NCBI RefSeq assembly: GCF_001440405.1
Contig: NZ_LLXX01000034.1
Span: forward strand, 1 to 42,364
Direction: 5' to 3'
DNA length: 42,364 nt
DNA from: Bradyrhizobium valentinum
GTDB taxonomy: Bacteria; Pseudomonadota; Alphaproteobacteria; Rhizobiales; Xanthobacteraceae
Shown: in pieces, positions 1-8,600 of the stretch
How positions within the stretch are numbered: the stretch's first letter is position 1
Layout of the letters: each line of letters opens with the position of its first letter
Translations under genes and position numbers: made by a program
Notes under the pieces: generated by a model
Seen by the model: only the letters and a program-made list of their open reading frames with translations
Told to the model about the DNA's origin: nothing
Database searches by the model: none

Positions 1-643
1 GGTGGCCGGCTGCGACGAGGCCGGGCGCGGTCCGCTGGCGGGGCCGGTGGTGGCGGCCGCCGTCGTGCTCGATCCCAAGCGAATCCCCAAAGGTATCGAC
101 GATTCCAAGCGGCTGACGGCGGAGCGCCGCGAGGAACTATTCGAGGAGATCTGCGCGACATCGTCCTTTGCGGTCGCCTTTGCCTCGCCGGCACGGATCG
201 ATCGCGACAATATCTTGCGCGCCTCGCTCTGGGCGCTGGCGCGGGCCGTGCGCGCGTTGCCCGAAATGCCGAAGCATGTGTTCGTCGACGGCCGCGACAG
301 GATCGATGCGCCTTGCGACTGCGATGCGGTGATCGGCGGCGACGGGCTTGTCGTGTCGATCGCGGCCGCCTCGATCATCGCCAAGGTGACGCGCGACCGC
401 CTGATGAGCGCATTGGCGCTGGATTGCCCGGGCTATGGTTTCGAAACCCACAAGGGCTATGCCGTGCCGGAACACCGCGAGGCGCTGGACCGGTTAGGCC
501 CGAGCATCCACCACCGCCGCTTTTTCGCTCCCGTCATTGCCGCGCGGTTGAAACATTATCCCGAGACGGCCGAAGAAACGATCGAACCTGATCTCTTCGC
601 CGTGGACGGGGAGGTCACTTCCGATATCTCGGCCACGATCTGA
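1..643 (+). CDS. rnhB: Ribonuclease HII, 5' end outside the window
   Basis: RNase HII cleaves the RNA strand of RNA-DNA hybrids and removes single ribonucleotides misincorporated in DNA. The visible part opens with [17 protein letters not shown], the family signature holding the first two acidic metal ligands (Asp and Glu of CDEAGRG). A third Asp lies in VFVDG and a fourth in AKVTRD, so the DEDD set is complete. The C-terminal [10 protein letters not shown] and HHRRFF motifs are also typical. The reading frame is open to the window edge and the signature starts within three codons of it, so the true start lies upstream; the GTG at position 2 is probably internal. The C-terminal 40 residues are poorly conserved in general. 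A GT39-like gene follows 80 nt later on the same strand. Confidence 0.96.
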   Translation, partial: VAGCDEAGRGPLAGPVVAAAVVLDPKRIPKGIDDSKRLTAERREELFEEICATSSFAVAFASPARIDRDNILRASLWALARAVRALPEMPKHVFVDGRDRIDAPCDCDAVIGGDGLVVSIAAASIIAKVTRDRLMSALALDCPGYGFETHKGYAVPEHREALDRLGPSIHHRRFFAPVIAARLKHYPETAEETIEPDLFAVDGEVTSDISATI

Positions 644-723
644 GGCCGGTTGCCTCGGCGGCTCGTGCCCTCTATCAAACGTCCTGGGGAAAGGGCTGCT
701 CGGCCCGGGCATTCGGACGTTTC

Positions 724-2232
724 ATGCGCTTCACCTCGCTCGTTGTCGAACTGATCCGCGCCCGGCCGCGGCTGGTGGTCTGGATCGTGGTGCTGGTCCA
801 GGCCGGACTGTGGCTGGTCCTGCCGATGCTGCTCTATCCGAGCCCACCCGGGGACCTTGCGACCGTGCTGGCCTTCGGCCGGGAATACCAGGTCGGAACC
901 TGGCTCGGTCCGCCGCTGGCGTTCTGGCTCGCCGATATCGCCTTCCGCGCCGCCGGCAACAACATGTTCGGCGTCTACCTGCTGGCTCAGGTCTGCGCCG
1001 TCGTTACCTTCTGGATCTACTATCAACTGGCCCGCGCGATTGTCGGCGGACAGCAGGCGGTGCTCGCGGTCCTGCTCTCGATGACGGTGGTGGCCTTCAG
1101 TTCGCCCGGCGTCGAGTTCGGCCCGCTGGTGCTCGCACGCCCGCTATGGGCGCTGCTTTTGCTGCATTCCTGGCAATTGATCGGCCAGAACCGGCGCAAC
1201 GCGTGGTTTGCCTGGTCGATCGAGGCCGGACTTTTGCTGCTGACGACGTCAGCCGCGCCGGGGCTACTGCTGCTGCTCGCTGGATTTGCCGTTGCCACCG
1301 TGCGGGGGCGGCGGGTGCTGATGTCGCTCGATCCGCTCTATGCGCTGCTCGTGATTGCGGTTCTGGTGCTGCCCTATCTGATCTGGCTGCTCCGCGCCGA
1401 CGCACTGGCAATGCCGCCCTGGCCGGCGATCTCCGATCTCGGCGCGCGCGCCCTGCAATGGGGCTGGCTGCTCGTCGGCCTGGTGCTTGCGATGTCCGCC
1501 ATCGTGCTGCTGGTGATCCTCAATTCCGGCTGGTTCGCCCGCCATGCCGAAGAAGCTCCGATCATCTACCGGCCGCCGGTCGATCCGCTGGCGCGCGACT
1601 TCGTGTTTTTTTTCGCCATCGTCCCGGCGCTGCTCGGAAGTTTGCTGGCCGGGCTGTTCAATCTGGACCACGTCGTGGGCGGCGCGGGCGTTGCATTGCT
1701 GATGTCCGGGCTTGCCGTGATCGTGGCGACCGGCGATCTGATCCACCTGCGGCGTCAGCGTGTGTTGCGCACGGTCTGGGCCGCGGCGGTCGCCGCTCCC
1801 GCCCTCGCGGTGATTGCAACCACGTTTGTTCTGCCGTGGACCGGCGCTGCCGAAGTGCCGACCTTGCTGCCGGCGAAAGCGATTGCGCATTTCTTCGGCG
1901 ACAATTTCGAACGCCGAACCAATCAGCGGCTGCGCGCCGTGGCCGGCGATCCGCAACTGGCGAGTTTCATCGCGATGAGCGCCGGGCGCCCGCATCTGTT
2001 GCTTGATGCCACGCCGGAACGAACGCCGTGGCTGTCGGTCGCAAAATTCAACCAGACCGGCGGCGTCGTGGTCTGGCGCGCTTCCGACACGTCAGGCATG
2101 CCACCGCCGGATATCGCGCAGCGGTTTCCGGGTCTCGTACCAGAAGTGCCGCGCGCCTTCGAATGGATGGTGAACGGACGCCAGCCGTTATTGCGCATCG
2201 GCTGGGCCATCGTGCGGCCGAAGGCGCCGTAG
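724..2232 (+). CDS. Polytopic membrane protein, glycosyltransferase family 39 (PMT/ArnT-like)
   Basis: A 502-residue integral membrane protein with about ten hydrophobic segments. The layout fits the PMT/ArnT glycosyltransferase fold: an N-terminal membrane segment (about residues 18-37), a periplasmic loop with an acidic residue and aromatic patch (SPPGDLATVL...REYQVGTWLGPP), then many membrane helices and a soluble C-terminal region of about 120 residues. Such enzymes move a sugar from a polyprenyl-phosphate donor to lipid A, protein or another acceptor on the periplasmic side. I see no residue that fixes donor or acceptor. It follows rnhB by 80 nt and may be co-transcribed. The family call rests on topology and the first loop, so it is moderately sure; the substrate is unknown. 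Confidence 0.7.
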   Translation: MRFTSLVVELIRARPRLVVWIVVLVQAGLWLVLPMLLYPSPPGDLATVLAFGREYQVGTWLGPPLAFWLADIAFRAAGNNMFGVYLLAQVCAVVTFWIYYQLARAIVGGQQAVLAVLLSMTVVAFSSPGVEFGPLVLARPLWALLLLHSWQLIGQNRRNAWFAWSIEAGLLLLTTSAAPGLLLLLAGFAVATVRGRRVLMSLDPLYALLVIAVLVLPYLIWLLRADALAMPPWPAISDLGARALQWGWLLVGLVLAMSAIVLLVILNSGWFARHAEEAPIIYRPPVDPLARDFVFFFAIVPALLGSLLAGLFNLDHVVGGAGVALLMSGLAVIVATGDLIHLRRQRVLRTVWAAAVAAPALAVIATTFVLPWTGAAEVPTLLPAKAIAHFFGDNFERRTNQRLRAVAGDPQLASFIAMSAGRPHLLLDATPERTPWLSVAKFNQTGGVVVWRASDTSGMPPPDIAQRFPGLVPEVPRAFEWMVNGRQPLLRIGWAIVRPKAP

Positions 2233-2256
2233 GCCTAGGCCCGCGGCGCCGCGGCT

Positions 2257-3003
2257 TCAAATTTGAATTTCATAGCGAACGTAGAAGGCATCGATCGGTG
2301 CGCTGACCCGAAAAGATGGAAGCGGGAAGACTTCCCAAAGCCTGGTGGCGTCCAATCGCCCAATGTTATGAAGAAATGTCTCTTTCAGAGCCGGCTTCAC
2401 GTTTCCGCGCCGATCGAGAAATTGCCCCCATCGCGCCATTCCCTGAAATCGCCTGTCATGCTCCATCACCACGCGCGATCGAACATATTCCTCAGGAAAC
2501 AGGCGGCGATAGGCCTCGATGCCGTAAAGCCATGAACGGCCCTCGACATGCCGGGCATCAGGGAAGCGTTGCCTGATGCTGGCAAACATGTTCGCGAGCT
2601 CGCGCTGTCGTTCTCCGGTCCTGCCTCTGCTCAATGAGCCCAGGGTATCGCGGTTGTAGAAGTGTAGGCGAACGATCCCGCTGTCGTCGCTGGCGTGGAA
2701 ATCGAAGCAGCCGAATACGTGATCGGGAAACGCCGGTCGTTCTTCAGGGGCTTGCGTATAGAACTGCTGCGTCCAGCCGGCGCGTTGCTCATGTGTGCCA
2801 AGCCTTGAAAGCCCGTGAGCATATTCGCGCCATTGCGGGTTCAGTCCATCCCGGGTGACGTCTCCAAGGCCGAACCGGCGATGAAAATTGGTGTAGAGCA
2901 ACACCGCCTCGGCGATTGGCATCGACTTTGTTTCGGCGATAGCCTCGGCAAAACGAAGCTGCAGGTCGAAAAAATCGCGATAGCGCTCGGCTCTCTCATT
3001 CAT
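2257..3003 (-). CDS. Conserved protein of unknown function, 248 aa, next to UDG
   Basis: I do not recognise a family. The product is soluble, rich in Arg, Phe and Tyr, with no signal peptide or membrane segment. Visible landmarks are an N-terminal helical stretch (RYRDFFDLQLRFAEAIAE), a central FGCFDFHASDDSGIVRLHFYN segment that reads like beta strands, and a C-terminal aromatic region. The start codon lies 12 nt after the UDG-family stop on the same strand, so the two are probably one transcript, and a DNA-repair link is possible by context only. Codon use matches the neighbours. It converges on the GT39-like gene with 24 nt between the stops. Confidence 0.8.
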   Translation of the reverse strand: MNERAERYRDFFDLQLRFAEAIAETKSMPIAEAVLLYTNFHRRFGLGDVTRDGLNPQWREYAHGLSRLGTHEQRAGWTQQFYTQAPEERPAFPDHVFGCFDFHASDDSGIVRLHFYNRDTLGSLSRGRTGERQRELANMFASIRQRFPDARHVEGRSWLYGIEAYRRLFPEEYVRSRVVMEHDRRFQGMARWGQFLDRRGNVKPALKETFLHNIGRLDATRLWEVFPLPSFRVSAPIDAFYVRYEIQI

Positions 3004-3015
3004 GCCGCGGCCCCA

Positions 3016-3852
3016 TCATTGCGGCGGACTGGTCTCCAGCGCCTTCGCAATGGAGCGCAGATCTTGCCACGACATTCGCTTGTAGGACGGAGAGCGCAAC
3101 AAATAGGCCGGGTGGAACGTCGCCATGGCGCGGATGGTGCGTGTGCCGGTGTCGTAGTTGAACCATTTCCCGCGCGTCTTCATGATGCCCTCGCGGGTCG
3201 ACAATAGCGTTTGTGTCGAGGGGTTGCCGAGCGTCACGAGCACATCCGGGTTCACAAGCTCGATTTGCCGCTGGATGAACGGCAGGCAGATTTGCGTTTC
3301 CTGCGGCGTTGGCGTCCGGTTCCCGGGCGGTCGCCAGGGGATCACGTTGGCGATGTAGGCCTTGCTGCGGTCGAGCCCGATCGCGGCGATCATCCGGTCA
3401 AGCAACTTGCCGGAACGTCCGACGAAGGGCAGGCCCTCGATGTCTTCGTCGCGCCCGGGCGCCTCGCCAACGAACATGATGCGGGCTTGCGGATTGCCGT
3501 CGGCAAACACCAGCCGCGTCGCGGTGGTTCGGAGCGCGCAGCCCTCGAAATTTTCGAGCAACGCGCGCAACGCTTCCAGCGTTGGGGCCGCTCGTGCCGC
3601 TTCGCGCGCGATGGCGATGGCCGCTTCCGGCGCCGGCGCTATTTCGCTGCGCGGAACCGCCGGCATCGCTGCGGGCATTTCCCTCACCGGGCGGGGCGGC
3701 GCAGCCTCGCGGACCGGGGTAGTGGCGGCGGGGATGTCGGGCTCGGTAAGCCGATCGACCGGCTCCTCCGCCAGCGCGCAATCGACCCCGGCCTCCAGAT
3801 AAAAGGCCAGCAATTGCCGAATATTGGGCGCGGGTTCGGGGATCAGATCCAT
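3016..3852 (-). CDS. Uracil-DNA glycosylase, family-4-like, with incomplete Fe-S cysteine set
   Basis: Removes uracil from DNA to start base-excision repair. The 278-residue product has a variable, Pro/Ala-rich N-terminal region (about 1-95) and then the UDG fold: motif 1 GEAPGRDED (129-137), PFVGRSGKLLDRM (142-154) and motif 2 HPAYLLR (247-253). Family-4 enzymes normally carry a [4Fe-4S] cluster held by four cysteines. Here Cys105 and Cys189 remain, but the first position is Phe102 (FEGC instead of CxxC) and the third is Trp173 (IPWRPP instead of KCRPP). A normal cluster is therefore unlikely. It is divergent from ETF-QO (127 nt between starts) and is followed by the unknown 248-aa gene. The UDG superfamily call is firm; the exact family and substrate range are open. 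Confidence 0.9.
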   Translation of the reverse strand: MDLIPEPAPNIRQLLAFYLEAGVDCALAEEPVDRLTEPDIPAATTPVREAAPPRPVREMPAAMPAVPRSEIAPAPEAAIAIAREAARAAPTLEALRALLENFEGCALRTTATRLVFADGNPQARIMFVGEAPGRDEDIEGLPFVGRSGKLLDRMIAAIGLDRSKAYIANVIPWRPPGNRTPTPQETQICLPFIQRQIELVNPDVLVTLGNPSTQTLLSTREGIMKTRGKWFNYDTGTRTIRAMATFHPAYLLRSPSYKRMSWQDLRSIAKALETSPPQ

Positions 3853-3979
3853 TATGCCAATCTAATATGGATCGCGCCGGCGTGAAACGCCTCGCATTGC
3901 ATTTCCATGGTTGTCCTCCCCGCAAAAATCGGAAACAACGAGCCTTTAGAGCCGTTCTCAATTGGGCTGAGATCAGATC

Positions 3980-5638
3980 ATGAGTGCAGAAGAGCTTCCT
4001 CCCCGCGAATCCATGGAATTCGACGTCGTGATCGTCGGCGCCGGCCCGTCAGGCCTGGCTGCGGCGATCCGGCTGAAGCAGCTCAATGCCGACCTCAGCA
4101 TCGTTGTGGTGGAGAAGGGTTCCGAGGTCGGAGCGCATATTCTGTCAGGCGCCGTGATCGATCCGATCTCCCTCGACAAGCTAATTCCGGATTGGCGCGA
4201 GGACGCTGATTGCCCGCTGAAGACCCAGGTAAAGGACGACCGTTTCTACTGGACCACGGCAACCAGCGCGATCCGGCTGCCCAACTTCGCCATGCCGCCG
4301 CTGATGAACAACCATCACTGCTATATCGGTTCGCTCGGCGATGTCTGCCGCTGGCTGGGGCCGAAGGCGGAGGCGCTCGGCGTCGAAATCTATCCGGGCT
4401 TTGCCGCGGCAGAAGTGCTGTACGACGACAACGGCGCGGTGCGGGGCATCGCGACCGGCGACATGGGCATCGCCAGGGATGGCAGCCTCAAGGATTCTTT
4501 CACGCGCGGCATGGAACTGCTCGGCAAATACACACTGTTCGCCGAAGGCGCGCGCGGCAGCCTGAGCAAGCAGTTGATCGCGAAATACTCGCTCGATGCC
4601 AACAGCGAGCCGTCGAAATTCGGCATCGGGTTGAAGGAAGTCTGGGAGATCGATCCGTCCAAGCACCAGAAGGGCCTGATCCAGCACTCGTTCGGCTGGC
4701 CGCTCAACAATTCGACCGGCGGCGGCTCGTTCCTCTACCACTACGACGACAACAAGGTGGCGGTCGGCTTCGTCGTGCATCTCAATTACGACGATCCGTA
4801 TCTGTCGCCGTTCGACGAATTCCAGCGCTTCAAGACGCATCCCTCGATTCGGACCGTGTTCGAAGGCGGCAGGCGGATCGGCTATGGCGCGCGCGCCATC
4901 ACCGAGGGCGGCTATCAGTCGGTGCCGCGTCTGAGTTTCCCGGGCGGCGCGCTGATCGGCTGCGCAGCGGGTTTCGTCAACGTGCCGCGCATCAAGGGCG
5001 TGCACAATGCGATGGGCAGCGGCATGCTCGCGGCCGAACATGTCGCCGCGGCGCTCGGCGCCGGCCGCGCCAATGACGAACTGGTCAGCTACGATAACGC
5101 CTGGCGGGATTCCGCCGTGGGTAAGGACCTGTACCGGGTCCGCAACGTCAAGCCGCTATGGTCGAAGTTTGGCACCATCATCGGCGTGGCGCTCGGCGGG
5201 TTCGACATGTGGTGCAACACGCTGGGCTTCTCGCTGTTCGGAACCCAGTCGCACGCCAAGCCCGACCGCAAGACGCTGGATGCGGCGAAGGCGCACACCC
5301 CGATCGCCTATCCCAAGCCGGACGGCAAGCTGACCTTCGACAAGCTGTCCTCGGTGTTCCTCTCCAACACCAACCATGAAGAGGACCAGCCGGTTCATCT
5401 CAAGGTCGCCGACATGAACCTGCAAAAGGCGTCCGAGCACGATGTCTATGCGGGACCTTCGAACCGCTATTGCCCGGCCGGCGTTTATGAGTGGGTCGAG
5501 GAGGCCGCAGGCCCGCGCTTCCAGATCAACGCCCAGAACTGCGTCCACTGCAAAACCTGCGACGTGAAGGACCCGAACGGCAACATCACCTGGGTTCCGC
5601 CGGAGGGTGGCGGCGGACCCAACTATCAAGGTATGTAG
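3980..5638 (+). CDS. Electron transfer flavoprotein-ubiquinone oxidoreductase (ETF-QO)
   Basis: A membrane-associated FAD and [4Fe-4S] enzyme that passes electrons from ETF, reduced by acyl-CoA and other dehydrogenases, to ubiquinone. The 552-residue length is normal. The N terminus has the FAD dinucleotide-binding motif DVVIVGAGPSGLAAAIRLK at about residues 15-33. The C terminus has the ferredoxin-like Fe-S region: YCPAGVYEW, then NCVHCKTCDVKDPNGNITW with Cys-x2-Cys-x2-Cys spacing, ending in the family-typical GGGGPNYQGM. The first ATG at 3980 is used; ATG codons at residue 12 are too close to the FAD motif. It is monocistronic here: the ETF subunits are not in the window. FixC-like proteins are shorter and lack this Fe-S end, so ETF-QO is the better call. 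Confidence 0.96.
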   Translation: MSAEELPPRESMEFDVVIVGAGPSGLAAAIRLKQLNADLSIVVVEKGSEVGAHILSGAVIDPISLDKLIPDWREDADCPLKTQVKDDRFYWTTATSAIRLPNFAMPPLMNNHHCYIGSLGDVCRWLGPKAEALGVEIYPGFAAAEVLYDDNGAVRGIATGDMGIARDGSLKDSFTRGMELLGKYTLFAEGARGSLSKQLIAKYSLDANSEPSKFGIGLKEVWEIDPSKHQKGLIQHSFGWPLNNSTGGGSFLYHYDDNKVAVGFVVHLNYDDPYLSPFDEFQRFKTHPSIRTVFEGGRRIGYGARAITEGGYQSVPRLSFPGGALIGCAAGFVNVPRIKGVHNAMGSGMLAAEHVAAALGAGRANDELVSYDNAWRDSAVGKDLYRVRNVKPLWSKFGTIIGVALGGFDMWCNTLGFSLFGTQSHAKPDRKTLDAAKAHTPIAYPKPDGKLTFDKLSSVFLSNTNHEEDQPVHLKVADMNLQKASEHDVYAGPSNRYCPAGVYEWVEEAAGPRFQINAQNCVHCKTCDVKDPNGNITWVPPEGGGGPNYQGM

Positions 5639-5671
5639 AGAGAGGCCGTATTGACCACGATTGCGTGAGTT

Positions 5672-5693
5672 GGAGGAGGTTGATACCGCCTCC
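5672..5693 (+). terminator. Weak stem-loop after ETF-QO
   Basis: GGAGG-A-GGT, loop TGAT, ACC-G-CCTCC forms an 8-bp interrupted stem 33 nt after the ETF-QO stop. No T-run follows, so an intrinsic terminator role is uncertain. The remaining 210 nt before the TPR gene holds no gene I can support; a 10-bp perfect palindrome ACCGATCGGT lies at 5859-5868, about 36 nt before the next start. Confidence 0.3.
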
Positions 5694-5903
5694 GGCCACG
5701 ATACCGCCACAGTAAAAGCGTTTCCGGGTTGTGCTGGCTAAATCGGAGCCCTAAGGGCCTAATCTGCCAATCGATTCGCCAACCCGTATCCTTGCGGTTG
5801 AGGGCCAAAAGCGGCATTGTCGCTGCCCGAGATGCCGCCGCTTGGGTTTGCATTCGAGACCGATCGGTAACGATCCTGCCATACATCCTGGAGCTAGGCG
5901 AAC

Positions 5904-7688
5904 GTGATGCTTTCCACTCGTATGAATCGTTGGACCTTCGCCGCAATTACTCTCGCCGCACTGGCCGCGCCGGCTGCGGTTTCGGCGCAGACGCCTGAAC
6001 ACACGGCCGATAACGCCGCGCAATTCCCCACCAAGTCCGATCTGAAATCGCTGACGACGTCCGGCAGCTATCTGGCCGCGCGCCACGCCAGTGTCGAGCG
6101 CGATGCGGCTTCGGCGGCGGCGTTCTATCGCTCCGCGCTGCGCACCGATCCGAAGAACAACGAACTGCTGGACCGCGCCTTCATCTCCTCGCTCGCCGAT
6201 GGCGACATCGATGAGGCGGTCAAGCTCGCCGATCGCATCCTGACGATGGACAAGGCGAACCGGGTCGCGCGGCTGGTAGTCGGCGTCCGTGACCTCAAGC
6301 AGAAGAAGTATGCGGCCGCGCAGCTCAACATCAACCAGTCGATCCGCGGACCGATCACCGACCTCGTGGCGACGCTGCTGTCGGGATGGGCGAGCTATGG
6401 CGCAGGCGATGCCAAGGCGGCGGTCGCCAATATCGACAAGCTGACCGGCCCCGAATGGTATCCGATCTTCAAGGATCTCCATACCGGCATGATCCTCGAG
6501 ATCTCGGGCAAGGACAAGGATGCCGGCGCGCGGTTCGAGCGCGCCTACAAGCTCGACGATTCGATGCTGCGCGTGTCCGACGCCTATGCGCGCTGGTTGT
6601 CGCGCAACAAGGACGGCGCGGCGGCGGCCGGCATTTACGAGGCGTTCGACAAGAAGCTGCCGCGGCATCCGCTGGTGCTGGAAGGCCTGCGCGACACCCG
6701 GGCCGGCAAGAAGCTGCCGGCGCTGGTCGATTCGGCGCAAGCCGGCGCGGCCGAAGCGCTCTACGGGATCGGCGCTACACTGACCCGCCGCGGCGGCGAG
6801 GATCTGGCGCTGGTCTATTTGCAGCTCGCACTCTACCTGCAGCCCAATCATCCGTTGGCGCTGCTGTCGCTCGCCGATCTCTACGAGTCCGTGAAGAAGC
6901 CCCAGATGGCGATCAAGGTCTACGAGCGCATGCCGGCGAGTTCGCCGCTCAAGCGCAATGCGCAGATCCAGCTTGCCACCAATCTCGACGCCGCCGACCG
7001 CAGCGACGAGGCGATCAAGATACTCAAGGGCGTCACCGCCGAGGCGCCGAAGGATATCGAGGCCATCATGGCGCTCGGCAACATCGAGCGCGGCCGAAAG
7101 AAATTCAACGATTGCGCCAACACCTATACACTGGCGATCGACGCGATGCCCGGGGTGACGGACAAAAATACCTGGGTCACCTACTATTATCGCGGCATAT
7201 GCGAGGAGCGCTCCAAGCAGTGGAGCAAGGCCGAGGCCGACATGCGCAAGGCGCTGGAGCTGCAGCCCGAGCAGCCGCATGTCCTGAACTATCTCGGCTA
7301 TTCCTGGATCGACCAGGGCATCAATCTCGATGAAGGCATGAAGATGATCAGGCGCGCCGTCGACCAGCGTCCCGACGACGGCTACATCGTGGATTCGCTG
7401 GGCTGGGCGTTTTACCGGATCGGCAACTTTGAAGACGCGGTGAAGAACCTCGAGCGCGCGATCGATCTCAAGCCCGAAGATCCGACCATCAACGACCATC
7501 TCGGCGATGCCTATTGGCGCGTCGGGCGGACGCTGGAAGCCAAATTCCAGTGGGCCCATGCCCGCGACCTCAAGCCCGAGGCGGAGGAACTGCCGAAGAT
7601 CGAGGCCAAGATTGCCAACGGTCTGCCCGAAGATACCTCTTCTGCGGCTTCCGCCGACAAGAAGAAAGAAGACGGCAGGGGCGGCTGA
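5904..7688 (+). CDS. Secreted or periplasmic tetratricopeptide-repeat protein
   Basis: A 594-residue TPR protein. The N terminus is a Sec signal peptide: basic start, hydrophobic core AAITLAALAAPAAVSA, likely cleavage after SAQ. The body is a row of helical TPR units, most clearly in the C-terminal half: ALYLQPNHPLALLSLADLY, ALELQPEQPHVLNYLGYSW and AIDLKPEDPTINDHLGDAYW show the usual Pro after the second helix and small/aromatic pattern. TPR arrays bind proteins; no partner is evident. Start choice is uncertain between GTG 5904, ATG 5907 and ATG 5922; the last still keeps a full signal peptide. ispE starts 27 nt after the stop, so the two genes are likely co-transcribed, although no functional link is known to me. 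Confidence 0.9.
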   Translation: MMLSTRMNRWTFAAITLAALAAPAAVSAQTPEHTADNAAQFPTKSDLKSLTTSGSYLAARHASVERDAASAAAFYRSALRTDPKNNELLDRAFISSLADGDIDEAVKLADRILTMDKANRVARLVVGVRDLKQKKYAAAQLNINQSIRGPITDLVATLLSGWASYGAGDAKAAVANIDKLTGPEWYPIFKDLHTGMILEISGKDKDAGARFERAYKLDDSMLRVSDAYARWLSRNKDGAAAAGIYEAFDKKLPRHPLVLEGLRDTRAGKKLPALVDSAQAGAAEALYGIGATLTRRGGEDLALVYLQLALYLQPNHPLALLSLADLYESVKKPQMAIKVYERMPASSPLKRNAQIQLATNLDAADRSDEAIKILKGVTAEAPKDIEAIMALGNIERGRKKFNDCANTYTLAIDAMPGVTDKNTWVTYYYRGICEERSKQWSKAEADMRKALELQPEQPHVLNYLGYSWIDQGINLDEGMKMIRRAVDQRPDDGYIVDSLGWAFYRIGNFEDAVKNLERAIDLKPEDPTINDHLGDAYWRVGRTLEAKFQWAHARDLKPEAEELPKIEAKIANGLPEDTSSAASADKKKEDGRGG

Positions 7689-7715
7689 GGCAAGGACTTT
7701 GGGGGCTGTTCGGCA

Positions 7716-8600
7716 ATGCCGGGACTGAGTGATGAAGGGCGCGCCAAGGTCAACCTGACCTTGCAGGTGAATGGTCGTCGTGCGGACGGCTACCATGATC
7801 TCGAAAGCGTGGTGGCGTTCGCCGATTGCGCCGATCGGCTGACGCTGACGCCCGGTCACGATCTTAATTTGAAGTTGTCGGGACCGCTGGCGCAGGCCTG
7901 CGGCGAGACGTCGGACAATCTGGTGCTCAAGGCCGCGCGTCTGTTGGCCGAGCGCGTACCGAATATGAAGACCGGCAGTTTCTCGCTCGACAAGGTCTTG
8001 CCGGTTGCCGCCGGGATCGGCGGAGGCTCGGCCGACGCCGCGGCGGCGCTACGGCTGCTTTCGCAGTTGAACGGGCTCGCGCTCGACGACCCCCGCATCA
8101 TCGAGGTTGCGGAACTGACCGGCGCGGACGTGCCGGTCTGCGTCAAGTCGCGCGGCTGCGTCATGACCGGCGTCGGCGAGACGCTGCAGCCGCTCAGTCT
8201 GCCGAAAATGCCCTGCGTGATGGTCAATCCCGGCGTTCCCGTCGCGACCCGCGACGTCTTCAACGCGCTCGGCCTGCGCAATGGCGAACTATTGGTCGGC
8301 GCCACCGACGTGCTGCTGCAGGACCGGTGGCCCGACGAGAAGGCATCGCTCGAAGATTGGGTTGAAGCGCTTGCCGCCAGTTCGAACGATCTGGAAGCGC
8401 CCGCCATGCGCGTCCAGCCCGTGATCGGTGAGGTCATCTCGGCGCTCAACGCCACCGACGGCGCCTGGCTGGCGCGGATGTCCGGATCGGGCGCCACCTG
8501 CTTTGCGATCTATGAGAACACCGCCGAGGCCGGCCGCGCGGCGGAGAAAATCCGGCGCGATCACCCGGGATGGTGGGTGCATGCGGGAACGCTGAGCTGA
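7716..8600 (+). CDS. ispE: 4-diphosphocytidyl-2-C-methyl-D-erythritol kinase
   Basis: Fourth step of the MEP isoprenoid pathway: ATP-dependent phosphorylation of CDP-methylerythritol at the 2-hydroxyl. The 294-residue protein is a GHMP kinase. Lys11 (GRAKVNL) and Asp138 (TGADVPV) are in the catalytic positions, the ATP glycine loop PVAAGIGGGSADAA is at 96-109, and the C-terminal motif ARMSGSGATCFAIY is present. The last 40 nt overlap, in antisense, the repeat-extended end of the LysE gene. The polyprenyl synthase that uses the pathway's products is nearby but on the other strand, beyond the LysE gene. Confidence 0.97.
   Translation: MPGLSDEGRAKVNLTLQVNGRRADGYHDLESVVAFADCADRLTLTPGHDLNLKLSGPLAQACGETSDNLVLKAARLLAERVPNMKTGSFSLDKVLPVAAGIGGGSADAAAALRLLSQLNGLALDDPRIIEVAELTGADVPVCVKSRGCVMTGVGETLQPLSLPKMPCVMVNPGVPVATRDVFNALGLRNGELLVGATDVLLQDRWPDEKASLEDWVEALAASSNDLEAPAMRVQPVIGEVISALNATDGAWLARMSGSGATCFAIYENTAEAGRAAEKIRRDHPGWWVHAGTLS

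Noticed and set aside
3925..3965. GGAAAC-N16-CGTT resembling an EcfG promoter before ETF-QO
   Set aside because: The -35 half departs from GGAAC and ETF-QO is a housekeeping gene; the match is within chance for the region.
5751..7859. A 702-codon minus-strand frame opposite the TPR gene
   Set aside because: Antisense shadow caused by GC-rich third positions; no domain seen, and it runs across the TPR-ispE junction.
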